This document shows, piece after piece, positions 26,265 through 33,756 of a DNA stretch of 37,637 bases. The translations under genes were made by a program, and so were the position numbers. The notes under the pieces are model-generated. The model had not been told where the DNA came from and did not search any database. It was given only the letters and a program-made list of their open reading frames with translations. Source of the stretch: Leucobacter chromiiresistens (lineage in GTDB: Bacteria; Actinomycetota; Actinomycetes; Actinomycetales; Microbacteriaceae); the NCBI RefSeq assembly GCF_001477055.1, contig NZ_LDRK01000084.1, forward strand, positions 1 to 37,637. The letters are read 5' to 3'. The stretch's first letter is position 1; each line of letters begins with the position of its first letter.

Positions 26265-27119
26265 GTGCCGGTGCGTCAGCTCAGCTCGGCGGCGGGTGCG
26301 GAGCCGCGTTCAGCTCCGCGTCCGCGGCCGGCAGCTGCAGCCCTGCACCCCGCCACCGAGCTCGTGCTGCTGGTGTGCGCGCTGGTGCTGACGTACGGCA
26401 TCCCCTCGCCGCTCGCCCCGGTCGCGCTGCTCGTCGTCGCGGCCGGGGCCGCAGCGCGATCCCCGCGCGTGCGCTTCGGGCGGTGGATCGCGACCCTCGC
26501 GGCGCTCGCCGTGCCCATGCTCGTCATGGTCGGCATCGTGCAGGGCCTCTTCTACCCGGGCGACGACGTCGAGGTGCTGTGGCGCTGGGGCGCGGCCGCG
26601 GTGACCGTCGAGGGGCTCGCCGTCGCCCTGCAGCTCTGGCTGCGCGTCGCGGCGATGATCGCCGTGTGCGCGCTGTTCGCGTTCGGCTCCGATTCGGCGC
26701 GCACGTTCGACGGCATGATCCGACTCCGCATGCCCCTCGGCATCGCGTACGTCTGCCCCACCGCGCTGAGCCTCATCCCGCTGCTGCGCGAGCAGGTGTC
26801 GCGGGCGCTCGCCGCGCGCGCCGCGCGGGGCTGGAACACGGCGCGTCTCGCCACGCGGGTGCGCCTCATGCCGGGCATCATCGCCGGGCTGCTGACGGCG
26901 TCGCTCGTGCAGCTCGACCAGCGGCACGACACGCTCGAGCAGCGCGGGTTCGGGCGCGCGCGGCGGCCCGCCGAGCTGCAGGATCACCCCGACGGCGCCG
27001 CGCAGCGCGCGCTCCGGTGGGCGGCGCCCCTCGCGAGCGCGCTGCTCGTCGCGTCGGCGCTCACCGGCGTGCTGCACCTGCCGACGGCCTCCGAGCTGCT
27101 GGGGGTGCTGCGTGGCTGA
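26265..27119 (+). CDS. ECF transporter T component (energy-coupling transmembrane subunit)
   Basis: 284 aa from GTG 26265, 8 nt after the S stop; GTG 26271 is an alternative. An EcfT/CbiQ-like layout is seen: membrane segments ELVLLVCALVLTYGIPSPLA and ATLAALAVPMLVMVGIVQGL near the N-terminus, then LQLWLRVAAMIAVCALFAFG. The cytoplasmic coupling helices follow with RALAARAARGWNTARL (the first A-R-G motif) and DTLEQRGFGRARRPAEL (the second). A final helix reads WAAPLASALLVASALTG. The two Ala-Arg-Gly type motifs insert into the two ATPases in characterised ECF modules. The 3' end overlaps the ATPase gene by 8 nt. Confidence 0.85.
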   Translation: MPVRQLSSAAGAEPRSAPRPRPAAAALHPATELVLLVCALVLTYGIPSPLAPVALLVVAAGAAARSPRVRFGRWIATLAALAVPMLVMVGIVQGLFYPGDDVEVLWRWGAAAVTVEGLAVALQLWLRVAAMIAVCALFAFGSDSARTFDGMIRLRMPLGIAYVCPTALSLIPLLREQVSRALAARAARGWNTARLATRVRLMPGIIAGLLTASLVQLDQRHDTLEQRGFGRARRPAELQDHPDGAAQRALRWAAPLASALLVASALTGVLHLPTASELLGVLRG

Positions 27120-28527
27120 GGCGTACGTGCTCTCGCTCGCGGGCGCCGGCTTCGCGTTCCACGACTCCGAGGCGGCCGCACTCTCGGGAATCGATCTGCG
27201 CGTGCGCGCGGGCGAGACCGTCGCGGTGCTCGGGCCCCAGGGGTCGGGCACCTCGACGCTCTGCCGTCTCGCGGCAGGGCTGCTGGGAGAGCGGGGTGTC
27301 GGTTCGGGCGCGGTCCACGCGCCGGCGAGCGTCGCAATGCTCGGCGAGGACCCCGAGGCGCAGCTGACCGGCATGACGAGCTTCGTCGACGACGAGGTGC
27401 GGCTCCCCACCCGGCTCTCGGGCAGCACCCGCCCGGTCGACGTCGGCGCGGCGCTGCACGAGTTCGGCATGCGCCGCCTCCTCGGGCGCCGCCTCGACAC
27501 GCTCTCGGGCGGCGAGCGGCAGCTCGTCGCGCTCGCCAGCCTCATGACGCTGGGGCCGGCGCTGCTGGTGCTCGACCAGCCCGGGCTTTCGCTCGATCCG
27601 GGGGCGCGCGGCCTGCTCGCGGCGGCGCTGCGGCGCTTCTGCGCGCGGGGCGGCGCGGTGCTGCTGGCCGGCCATCAGCACGACGAGCTGACGGCGGGGG
27701 CGGATCGCGTCGCGTTCCTGCACGGCGGGCGGCTCACGGCCGGCCCGCGATCCGGCGCGCTCTCCGACGCGGTGCTCGCCGAGCGCGGCGTGTGGAGCGT
27801 CGTCGGCGAGGACCCGCACCGGGCTGCTCCGGGCCCGGGGGCCTCGGGCCGTGCGGGCGACGCGCGTCTCGACGTGCGTGCGCTCACCGTGAGCCGGGGG
27901 CGGTCGACGATCTTCGCAGACTTCGACTGCCGTGCGACGCGCGGCGAGGTGGTCGCAGTGGAGGGGCCGAACGGCGCCGGCAAGTCGACGCTGCTCCGCG
28001 CGGTCGCGGGCCTGCTCGACGCGGATGCCGACGTGCGCGTCGACGGGGCGGTGCTCGTCGACGGGGAGCACCTGACCGGCATGCCGGTGCATCGGCGCGC
28101 GCACCGGGTCGCCTGGGTGGGGCAGGATCCGGGCGCCCAGCTCTCGGCGTCGACCGTGCGGGCCGAGCTCGAGCGCGCGCTGCCGCTGCCGCCGCACCGG
28201 CGCCGCGAACGCGCGGGGGTGCGGGCCGCACGCGCCGCGGAGGTGGACCGCGTCCTGGCGCAGACCGGTCTCGCCGAGCACGCGGACGAGCATCCGTACG
28301 ACCTCGATCCCGCTCAGCGGAAGGATCTGGTGATCGCCTCGGCGCTGCTGCTCGGGGCGGGGGTGCTGCTGCTCGACGAGCCGACGCTGGGCCGCGACCT
28401 GGCGGGCATGCGCCGCCTGGAGCGCGTGATCGCCGAGGTCTCGGCGGCGGGCGTCGCCGTGGTGCTCTCGACGCACGACCTGCGCTGGGCCGGTTGCATC
28501 GCCCACCGCACCCTGCGCCTCGGGTGA
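27112..28527 (+). CDS. ECF transporter A component, fused double ATPase with complementary degenerate halves
   Basis: A 471-aa tandem ABC ATPase. NBD1 (about 5-215): the Walker A is GPQGSGTST, with Thr47 where Lys is required; the Q-loop position is GED; signature LSGGE (131-135) is intact; the Walker B reads LLVLDQP, with Gln156 replacing the catalytic Glu; the switch His188 remains. NBD2 (about 253-471): Walker A GPNGAGKST (Lys291), Q-loop GQD, Walker B LLLDEPT (Glu423) and switch His455 are intact, but the signature is LDPAQ (398-402). In an ABC sandwich the NBD2 nucleotide pairs with the NBD1 signature, so one complete and one dead site result. Start GTG 27112 overlaps the T gene. Confidence 0.88.
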   Translation: MAEAYVLSLAGAGFAFHDSEAAALSGIDLRVRAGETVAVLGPQGSGTSTLCRLAAGLLGERGVGSGAVHAPASVAMLGEDPEAQLTGMTSFVDDEVRLPTRLSGSTRPVDVGAALHEFGMRRLLGRRLDTLSGGERQLVALASLMTLGPALLVLDQPGLSLDPGARGLLAAALRRFCARGGAVLLAGHQHDELTAGADRVAFLHGGRLTAGPRSGALSDAVLAERGVWSVVGEDPHRAAPGPGASGRAGDARLDVRALTVSRGRSTIFADFDCRATRGEVVAVEGPNGAGKSTLLRAVAGLLDADADVRVDGAVLVDGEHLTGMPVHRRAHRVAWVGQDPGAQLSASTVRAELERALPLPPHRRRERAGVRAARAAEVDRVLAQTGLAEHADEHPYDLDPAQRKDLVIASALLLGAGVLLLDEPTLGRDLAGMRRLERVIAEVSAAGVAVVLSTHDLRWAGCIAHRTLRLG

Positions 28528-28590
28528 GAGATCCGGCTTCGGTGAGACCGAATGCGGCTCGGACGCCTCACCGAAGCCGAATCTCTCACC
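28523..28590. terminator. Long palindrome between convergent ecfA-type and FMN reductase genes
   Basis: 24-bp arms at 28523-28546 and 28567-28590 match at 23 of 24 positions (core GGCTTCGGTGAG/CTCACCGAAGCC) around a 20-nt loop. The left arm contains the ATPase stop codon. CTCACCGAAGC occurs again at 28585-28595, so the unit is also internally repeated. Position between converging genes suggests a bidirectional terminator; no U-run is present. Confidence 0.65.
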
Positions 28591-28626
28591 GAAGCGGCGG
28601 GCCGTTCGAACGCGATGCGTTCGAAC

Positions 28627-29328
28627 TCAGCGCCCGCCCGTGGCGAGCTTCATGAGGTCGCTGTCGAAGTCGATCCCGAGCTCCGTGCCGCCCGCACTGC
28701 CGTAGGAGTGCTGGTAGGCGCTCCACGATTCGCCGCGCACCGATTCGCGGAAACCGCCGTCGACGAGGGCGATCAGCTCCGTCGCGGCACGGTCGATCCG
28801 CTTGCCGAACTCGCGGCTCGTCCAGTCGTCGGGCGCGGCGAAGAGGCCGGTCGGCACCGTGATGGTGCGGAGGTACGAGAAGAGCCCGCGCAGCTGATCG
28901 TCGACCACCAGCGCGTGACGCGCGCTGCCCGCCGTGGCGCCGAGCACCACGGGCGTGCCGATGAGCAGGTCGTTGTCGAGCACCTGGAAGAAGGCGGTGA
29001 ACAGGCCGCTCGCGCCCGCCTTGTAGACGGGGGTGGACGCGACGATCGCGTCGGCGTCGCGCATGATGTCGCTGGCCGCCTGCAGGGCGGGGGAGACGTG
29101 CTGGGCGACGAGCGCCGTGGTCACGTCCTCGGCGAGGGCGCGCAGGTCGACGAACTTGATCTGCAGCTCGAAGCCGCGCTGCGCGGCGAGCTTCGCGGCC
29201 GCGTCGGCGACGCGGTTCGCGAGCATGGTCGTGGTGGAGGGGTCGCTCGTTCCGGCGCTCACCACGGCGAGGGTGCGGGTCGGGGCGGCTGCGGGTTCGG
29301 TGACGGAACCGTCGAACGGGGTGGTCAT
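28627..29328 (-). CDS. NAD(P)H-dependent FMN reductase, CE1759-like
   Basis: A 233-aa flavodoxin-like reductase. Family motifs are LAVVSAGTSDPSTTTMLANR (phosphate-binding loop), MRDADAIVASTPVYKAGASG, FTAFFQVLDNDLLIGTPVVL and GATAGSARHALVVDDQLRGL. Such proteins reduce FMN with NAD(P)H and hand it to flavin-dependent monooxygenases. This one resembles the CE1759-type reductase that accompanies CE1758-type LLM monooxygenases in actinobacteria, and such a monooxygenase is encoded at 29947-31134. The ATG has GAGGAG 6 nt upstream. It is the third gene of the LLM-MarR-reductase set. Confidence 0.86.
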   Translation of the reverse strand: MTTPFDGSVTEPAAAPTRTLAVVSAGTSDPSTTTMLANRVADAAAKLAAQRGFELQIKFVDLRALAEDVTTALVAQHVSPALQAASDIMRDADAIVASTPVYKAGASGLFTAFFQVLDNDLLIGTPVVLGATAGSARHALVVDDQLRGLFSYLRTITVPTGLFAAPDDWTSREFGKRIDRAATELIALVDGGFRESVRGESWSAYQHSYGSAGGTELGIDFDSDLMKLATGGR

Positions 29329-29372
29329 GGGGTGCTCCTCGAGCGTGTGGCGGTGAGAACGGGAAGGAGGGA

Positions 29373-29828
29373 TCAGGGCGCGCCGCCCCCGCCGGTCAGC
29401 TTGCCGGCGAGGCTGCGCAGATCCTGCATCTCCTGAGGGGTGAGTGCGGCGCCGAGCTGGCGGGCGACGCTCTTCGCGTGCGCCCGCCCCACCTGCTGCT
29501 GCAGGCTGCGGCCCGCGGGGGTGAGGCTCAGCAGCACGGCGCGGCCGTCATTCGGGTCGGCTTCGCGCGCGATGAGATCGCGGGTCGCGAGCCGATCCAC
29601 CATGCGCGAGAGCGCGGGCTGGCTGAGCAGCACGCCGCTCTGCACATCGCACATGCGCATCGGGGCGTCGTGCTTGGCGAGGGTGTAGAGCACGTCGTAC
29701 TCGCGCATGCTGATCTCGGACCACATGTGCTCGGCGGCGAAGGTGTGCATGAGCGCCGAGTGGGCCGACATCACCGACTCCCAGGCCTCGTTGGCGAGGC
29801 GCACATCGATACGAGCGGGCTGATCCAT
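29373..29828 (-). CDS. MarR-family transcriptional regulator
   Basis: A 151-aa MarR protein: SMREYDVLYTLAKHDAPMRM, then CDVQSGVLLSQPALSRMVDR, then LATRDLIAREADPNDGRAVL (wing with DGR), and a C-terminal dimerisation helix. It lies between the LLM monooxygenase and FMN reductase genes on the same strand, 44 nt upstream of the reductase. It is the natural candidate to bind the palindrome at 31190-31213 upstream of the LLM gene. A cysteine (Cys60) near the DNA-recognition region, in RMCDVQSG, could act as a redox switch; this is speculative. Confidence 0.86.
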   Translation of the reverse strand: MDQPARIDVRLANEAWESVMSAHSALMHTFAAEHMWSEISMREYDVLYTLAKHDAPMRMCDVQSGVLLSQPALSRMVDRLATRDLIAREADPNDGRAVLLSLTPAGRSLQQQVGRAHAKSVARQLGAALTPQEMQDLRSLAGKLTGGGGAP

Positions 29829-29883
29829 CTCGCGTTCTCCTTCTCATGCTCTGACGTGGGTGGGTGCGGTGGGAGTGCGGCGA

Positions 29884-29939
29884 TGCGTGCCGCAGCTGCG
29901 GGCTCCCGGCGGCGCCGGGTGCGTGCCGCAGCCGCGGGC
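29884..29939. repeat. Repeated hairpins after the LLM gene
   Basis: A 20-nt unit, TGCGTGCCGCAGCYGCGGGC, occurs at 29884-29903 and 29920-29939 with one difference. Each copy is nearly self-complementary (CCGCAGCTGCGG). Between them lies CCCGGC-GGC-GCCGGG (29905-29919), a perfect 6-bp stem. This may terminate or attenuate leftward LLM transcription before the marR-like gene. Confidence 0.6.
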
Positions 29940-29946
29940 GCTCGGT

Positions 29947-31134
29947 TCAGGCGAGCCCGAAGGCCGCGCCCTGCTTCGCCGGGGAGTCCTGGTACGGCGA
30001 GCCGCCCGTTACATTGTCTCCCCGGTTGGCGTTCGGGCGGGGCTGGCGCGGCGCGGCGTCTCCGTACTTCGCGCTGACGAGGCTCGCGTGCGAGGGCGCC
30101 TCCGCGGCCCGCGGGTCGCGATCCTTCGCCATCTCGGCCCGCAGCACAGGCAGCACCTCGGAGCCGAAGAGGTCGAGCTGCTCGAGCACGGTCTTGGTGG
30201 GGAGGCCCGCGTGGTCGATGAGGAACATCTGCCGCTGGTAGTCGCCGAAGATGTCGCGGAACCCGAGCGTCTTGTCGATCACCTCCTGCGGGCTGCCGAC
30301 GGTCAGCGGGGTCTGGCTCGCGAAGTCCTCGAGCCGCGGCCCGTGGCCGTAGACGGGCGCCTCGTTGAAGTAGGGGCGGAACTGCGCCACCGCGTCCTGC
30401 GAGTTCTTCGCCATGAAGGCCTGACCGCCGAGGCCGACGACGGCCTGCTGCTGCGTGCCGTGGCCGTAGTGCTCGAAGCGCTCGCGGTAGAACCGCACGA
30501 GGCGCAGGGAGTGCTCGGAGGGGGCGAAGATGTGGTTCGAGAAGAACCCGTCTCCGTAGTAGGCGGCCTGCTCGGCGATCTCGGGGGTGCGGATCGAGCC
30601 GTGCCACACGAACGGGGGCACGTCGTCGAGCGGGCGCGGCGTGCTGGTGAAGCCCTGCAGCGGGGTGCGGAAGTTGCCGTCGTAGTCGACGACGTCCTCG
30701 CGCCAGAGGCGGTGCAGCAGGTTGTAGTTGTCGAGCGCGAGGGGCAGTGCGGAGCGGATGTCCTTGCCGAACCAGGGGTAGACCGGTGCGGTGTTGCCGC
30801 GGCCCAGCATGAGGTCCATGCGGCCCTGCGCGAGGTGCTGGAGCATCGCGTACTCCTCGGCGATGCGCACCGGGTCGTTGGTGGTGATGAGCGTCGTGCT
30901 CGTCGAGAGCTTGAGCGTCTTCGTCATCGCGGCGATGTAGGCGAGGAAGGTGGTGGGGCTCGAGGAGAAGAAGGGGGCGTTGTGGTGCTCGCCGATCGCG
31001 AAGACGTCGAAGCCGACCTCCTCCGCGTGCACGGCGATCTCGGCGAGCCCGCGGATGCGCTCGGCCTCGCTCGGCGTTTCGCCGGAGACCGGGTCGCGGG
31101 TGACGTCGCTGACCGAGAAGATCCCGAATTCCAT
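29947..31134 (-). CDS. LLM-class flavin-dependent monooxygenase, CE1758-like (luciferase-like)
   Basis: A 395-aa bacterial-luciferase-fold enzyme: MEFGIFSVSDVTRDP opening, AEEVGFDVFAIGEHHNAPFF, STSTTLITTNDPVRIAEEYA, GRMDLMLGRGNTAPVYPWFG, and WHGSIRTPEIAEQAAYYGDG with FFSNHIF. These use reduced FMN and O2 to oxygenate a substrate that is unknown here. The ATG at 31134 has AGGAG 6 nt upstream; the frame extends to 31191, but that part overlaps the promoter. The C-terminal 40 residues (PRQPRPNANRGD...) are polar and may be disordered. It is first in the operon with marR-type and FMN reductase genes, so its flavin supply is encoded alongside. Confidence 0.88.
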   Translation of the reverse strand: MEFGIFSVSDVTRDPVSGETPSEAERIRGLAEIAVHAEEVGFDVFAIGEHHNAPFFSSSPTTFLAYIAAMTKTLKLSTSTTLITTNDPVRIAEEYAMLQHLAQGRMDLMLGRGNTAPVYPWFGKDIRSALPLALDNYNLLHRLWREDVVDYDGNFRTPLQGFTSTPRPLDDVPPFVWHGSIRTPEIAEQAAYYGDGFFSNHIFAPSEHSLRLVRFYRERFEHYGHGTQQQAVVGLGGQAFMAKNSQDAVAQFRPYFNEAPVYGHGPRLEDFASQTPLTVGSPQEVIDKTLGFRDIFGDYQRQMFLIDHAGLPTKTVLEQLDLFGSEVLPVLRAEMAKDRDPRAAEAPSHASLVSAKYGDAAPRQPRPNANRGDNVTGGSPYQDSPAKQGAAFGLA

Positions 31135-31189
31135 GATGTGCTCCTGTGTCTCGCGTGCGCGGAAGCGGGCTCCGCACGTGGTGTGCGCC

Positions 31190-31213
31190 ATTTATATGCG
31201 CTTGCATACAAAT
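31190..31213. promoter_or_regulatory. MarR-type operator over the LLM promoter
   Basis: ATTTATATGC at 31190-31199 and GCATACAAAT at 31204-31213 form 10-bp arms (9 of 10 complementary) around a GCTT spacer. On the reverse strand TATAAA (31191-31196) is a plausible -10. This is an AT-rich island in GC-rich DNA, so selection for function is likely. Confidence 0.65.
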
Positions 31214-31243
31214 CTAACACGGCGGCGCGCATTTCATTCCCGG

Positions 31244-31249
31244 TAATCT
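31244..31249 (+). promoter_or_regulatory. -10 element for the lytic transglycosylase gene
   Basis: TAATCT ends 8 nt before the ATG at 31258, with no SD, giving a leaderless or almost leaderless transcript. Confidence 0.4.
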
Positions 31250-31257
31250 GAACCGCG

Positions 31258-32079
31258 ATGCCCGCACCCCGCCGACACCCGAGAACTCCCGCCGCGTCGG
31301 GCCAGCGCGCGGTCGATCGGGCGGATGCTCGGGGGAGTGCGGGATCGCCGCGCCGCGCGCTTCGGTACGCACTCGGCGGGTTCGCGCTCGCCGCGGTGCT
31401 GGTCGCGGCCGCCGTCGCGGTGCTCCTGATGGGCGGCCCGCGTGCGGAGCATGGTGCGCCTCCCGCTGCGGAGCCCGAGGCCGCGGGGGAGCCGCTTGCG
31501 GCTGCCGACCCCGCCGATGCGCCCGCCGCGGATCCGGAGTGGCTCGCCCGCGTCGCGGCCGACACGGGCATTCCGAAGCGGGCGCTGAGCGCCTATGCGA
31601 GCGCCGCGCTGACCCTCGCGAGCGAGCAGCCGGGGTGCCGCCTCGGGTGGAACATGCTCGCCGGCATCGGCAGCGTCGAATCGGATCACGGACGCATCAA
31701 CGGCTCGCGCCTGCTGCCGAGCGGGCAGACGACGCCGCGCATCATCGGCGTTCCGCTCGACGGCACTCGGTTCATCGAGACTCCCGATACCGATGGCGGC
31801 GCCATCGACGGCGACCCCGAGTGGGATCGCGCAGTCGGCCCGATGCAGTTCATTCCGCAGACCTGGGAGATGTTCGGCCGCGACGGGAACGGCGACGGCC
31901 GCGTCGAGATCGACCAGATCGATGACGCGGCGCTGTCGGCGGCGGCGCTGCTCTGCGACCCCGGGCTCGATCTCACGATCGGGGAGCACTGGATCGCGGC
32001 CCTCGACGGCTACAACCCGAGCGCCGCCTACAACAACGATGTCGCGGATGCCGCCGAGCGCTACGCGCAGTACGGGTAG
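31258..32079 (+). CDS. Membrane-anchored lytic murein transglycosylase (SLT-like)
   Basis: A 273-aa protein. Residues 1-36 are basic and cytoplasmic; 37-59 form one membrane helix (YALGGFALAAVLVAAAVAVL); an Ala/Pro/Glu-rich linker runs to about 92; the catalytic domain follows. Glu141 in MLAGIGSVESDHGRINGS is the probable catalytic acid, followed by RAVGPMQFIPQTWEMFGRDG and NGDGRVEIDQIDDAALSAAA, then ALDGYNPSAAYNNDVADAAE. These match actinobacterial lytic transglycosylases that cleave the MurNAc-GlcNAc bond at the cell surface. It is divergent from the LLM operon and convergent with the 499-aa unknown gene, 36 nt between stops. Confidence 0.86.
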   Translation: MPAPRRHPRTPAASGQRAVDRADARGSAGSPRRALRYALGGFALAAVLVAAAVAVLLMGGPRAEHGAPPAAEPEAAGEPLAAADPADAPAADPEWLARVAADTGIPKRALSAYASAALTLASEQPGCRLGWNMLAGIGSVESDHGRINGSRLLPSGQTTPRIIGVPLDGTRFIETPDTDGGAIDGDPEWDRAVGPMQFIPQTWEMFGRDGNGDGRVEIDQIDDAALSAAALLCDPGLDLTIGEHWIAALDGYNPSAAYNNDVADAAERYAQYG

Positions 32080-32115
32080 CCGTCGTGGCGGGGTGATCCG
32101 CCGAGGGCGCCGCGC

Positions 32116-33615
32116 CTACGGCTCCTGCGCGGGGCCGCGCATGAGCGAGTCGAGATCGAGCCGGATCGGATTCGAATCGCGCCGACCGGTGTCGGGCCCG
32201 GGCGCGAACGGCGCCTCGACGCCGCTCGGCGCGGGGCGATCGAGCGGGTCGCCGCGCGGCCGATCGGCGACGATCTGCTCGAGACCGGCGAGGTACTGGT
32301 TGAGCTGCCGCATCACCTCGGCCTCGTTCGCCGCGAAATCGTCGACCACGAGATTCAGCTGCACCGCACCGTCGAGCACTTCGGCCGCGAGATCGTCGAG
32401 CAGGTCTCGAATGTAGCGGTCGAGGCTCGTGATGTGCTCCGCGGGCCCCGTGGCCCCGAGGCCGATCGCTGCGTTCCGCGCGACCGCGAACGTCGAGGAG
32501 CACGACTCGTTCAGATCGGCGATCTCGTTGAGCTCGCGCGCGAGGGTGGGCAGCGTGCGGTCGGCGATGTGGTTCAGCGAGTCCGCGTCCATGCCGATGG
32601 TGGCGGTCGGCCCGAGCGCCACATCGTCGAGGTCGTAGTTCGCGCGATTGCCCGCGCGCTGCGAATCGTCGATGTGGGCTTCGATCGTTCTGCGGATCGT
32701 CGTCTCCTCGGCCCGCACGTGCTCCGAGAGCGCGTCGAGCGCCGACCGCAGCTCGCCCAGCACCGCTGCATACGTATCCGCTCCGATTGTGACGGTTGCG
32801 GACTGGGTGCTCTGCACGGTCGCGAGACTGGTGCTCACGAAGTCGATGGCTTTGCCCACCACTCCCGGGGCGAATGCTTTGATCGCCTGAGCGGCGATAC
32901 CGATGAAGCCGAACGTGTGCGTGAGCTCATCGCCCTCATCGGTCACGACCGCCCGCATGGCCGATGTCGTGAGCGTGATGACGCTGATGAGTTCGGTGCG
33001 TACGGCAGCCCACAGCTGCTGCTGCGCGAATACCGACCCGCCCCGAGTGAGCGTCAGCGCGAGGTGGCTCTCGATGACGGCCGGGATGCGGAACAGGTAC
33101 GTGCTCCGGAAGTTCCTCGCGGTCGCCCCGGTGAAGTCGGCGCTGTCGGCGGCGATCGCCGACAGCGAGCTGTCGATGACCGCTCCGGCGCCCCGATGCG
33201 CTCCGGAGCCGTCGGTCCAGTGCTCGCGGATGAGGCGGGTGGTCACGTCGCGGCAGGCGGCGATCGAGCGGTCGAGGTCTTCGGGGTCGGGCAGCTCCCG
33301 CCAGGGATCGAGCAGCTCGCTGATCGTGCTTCTGACCGCTGCGAACTGCGCCGTGTAGTCGATGTTCTGCTCGGGCGCTGCCGCGAACCCCGTGTCCATC
33401 GCCGGGGTGAATGTGCCGAGGCCCCCGCCCGAGCCGGTCGACGGATCGGGGCGCTCGATGCGCTCCACGCCGTTCGCGAAGGTGAGGTGGTACTCGCCGC
33501 CGCGAACGGCGAAGCTCGTCAGTGGGTCAGCGCCTGCCAGCTCCTGCATGCGCGCGTCGATCGATGCGACGATGAGCTCGCCGATCACGTGATCGCTGAT
33601 CGCCTTCGACGTCAT
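32116..33615 (-). CDS. Unrecognised 499-aa mainly helical protein
   Basis: Not assigned to a family. There is no signal peptide. The N-terminal part (about 1-60) ends in EYHLTFANGVERIERP, followed by a Gly/Ser/Pro linker. The rest is amphipathic helix with a hydrophobic Gly-containing stretch, HTFGFIGIAAQAIKAFAPGV, VGKAIDFVSTSLATVQ, near the middle. Near the C-terminus come LDDLAAEVLDGAVQLNLVVD and DFAANEAEVMRQLNQYLAGL, then a Pro/Arg/Asp-rich tail. The late helices faintly resemble WXG100/ESX-substrate helices, but this is weak. The start ATG has AGAGGA 7 nt upstream, placed within the end of a possible 26-codon frame. Base composition is slightly less GC-rich than its neighbours. It is surely coding: codon-position GC bias is strong over 500 codons. 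Confidence 0.75.
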   Translation of the reverse strand: MTSKAISDHVIGELIVASIDARMQELAGADPLTSFAVRGGEYHLTFANGVERIERPDPSTGSGGGLGTFTPAMDTGFAAAPEQNIDYTAQFAAVRSTISELLDPWRELPDPEDLDRSIAACRDVTTRLIREHWTDGSGAHRGAGAVIDSSLSAIAADSADFTGATARNFRSTYLFRIPAVIESHLALTLTRGGSVFAQQQLWAAVRTELISVITLTTSAMRAVVTDEGDELTHTFGFIGIAAQAIKAFAPGVVGKAIDFVSTSLATVQSTQSATVTIGADTYAAVLGELRSALDALSEHVRAEETTIRRTIEAHIDDSQRAGNRANYDLDDVALGPTATIGMDADSLNHIADRTLPTLARELNEIADLNESCSSTFAVARNAAIGLGATGPAEHITSLDRYIRDLLDDLAAEVLDGAVQLNLVVDDFAANEAEVMRQLNQYLAGLEQIVADRPRGDPLDRPAPSGVEAPFAPGPDTGRRDSNPIRLDLDSLMRGPAQEP

Positions 33616-33618
33616 GGG

Positions 33619-33699
33619 TCATCCTCTCGACCCCCCGAGCGCGCTGAGCAGTTTCGCGAGTCCGCGCCACTCGCCTGCCCAGCGTGTGGTGTGACTCAT
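33619..33699 (-). CDS. Possible 26-residue peptide upstream of the 499-aa gene
   Basis: The frame reads MSHTTRWAGEWRGLAKLLSA and then LGGSRG, ending 3 nt before the next gene's ATG. A second ATG directly precedes it in frame. TTGGCG and TATGTT with an 18-bp spacer lie just upstream on this strand and could be its promoter. There is no SD. The final codons contain the SD of the 499-aa gene, so if translated it would couple the two. It may equally be untranslated leader. Aromatic and basic residues suggest an amphipathic helix. Confidence 0.3.
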   Translation of the reverse strand: MSHTTRWAGEWRGLAKLLSALGGSRG

Positions 33700-33756
33700 C
33701 ATCAACATAGTGCATGCTCGACACGATCGCCAATCCGGGTCTCCCCAGTCCGCCGC

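Noticed and set aside
33527-33733. 68-codon reverse frame overlapping the start of the 499-aa gene
   Set aside because: It is out of frame with the 499-aa gene, Arg/Asp-rich after the first third, and has no SD; the shorter 26-codon frame fits the gap better.
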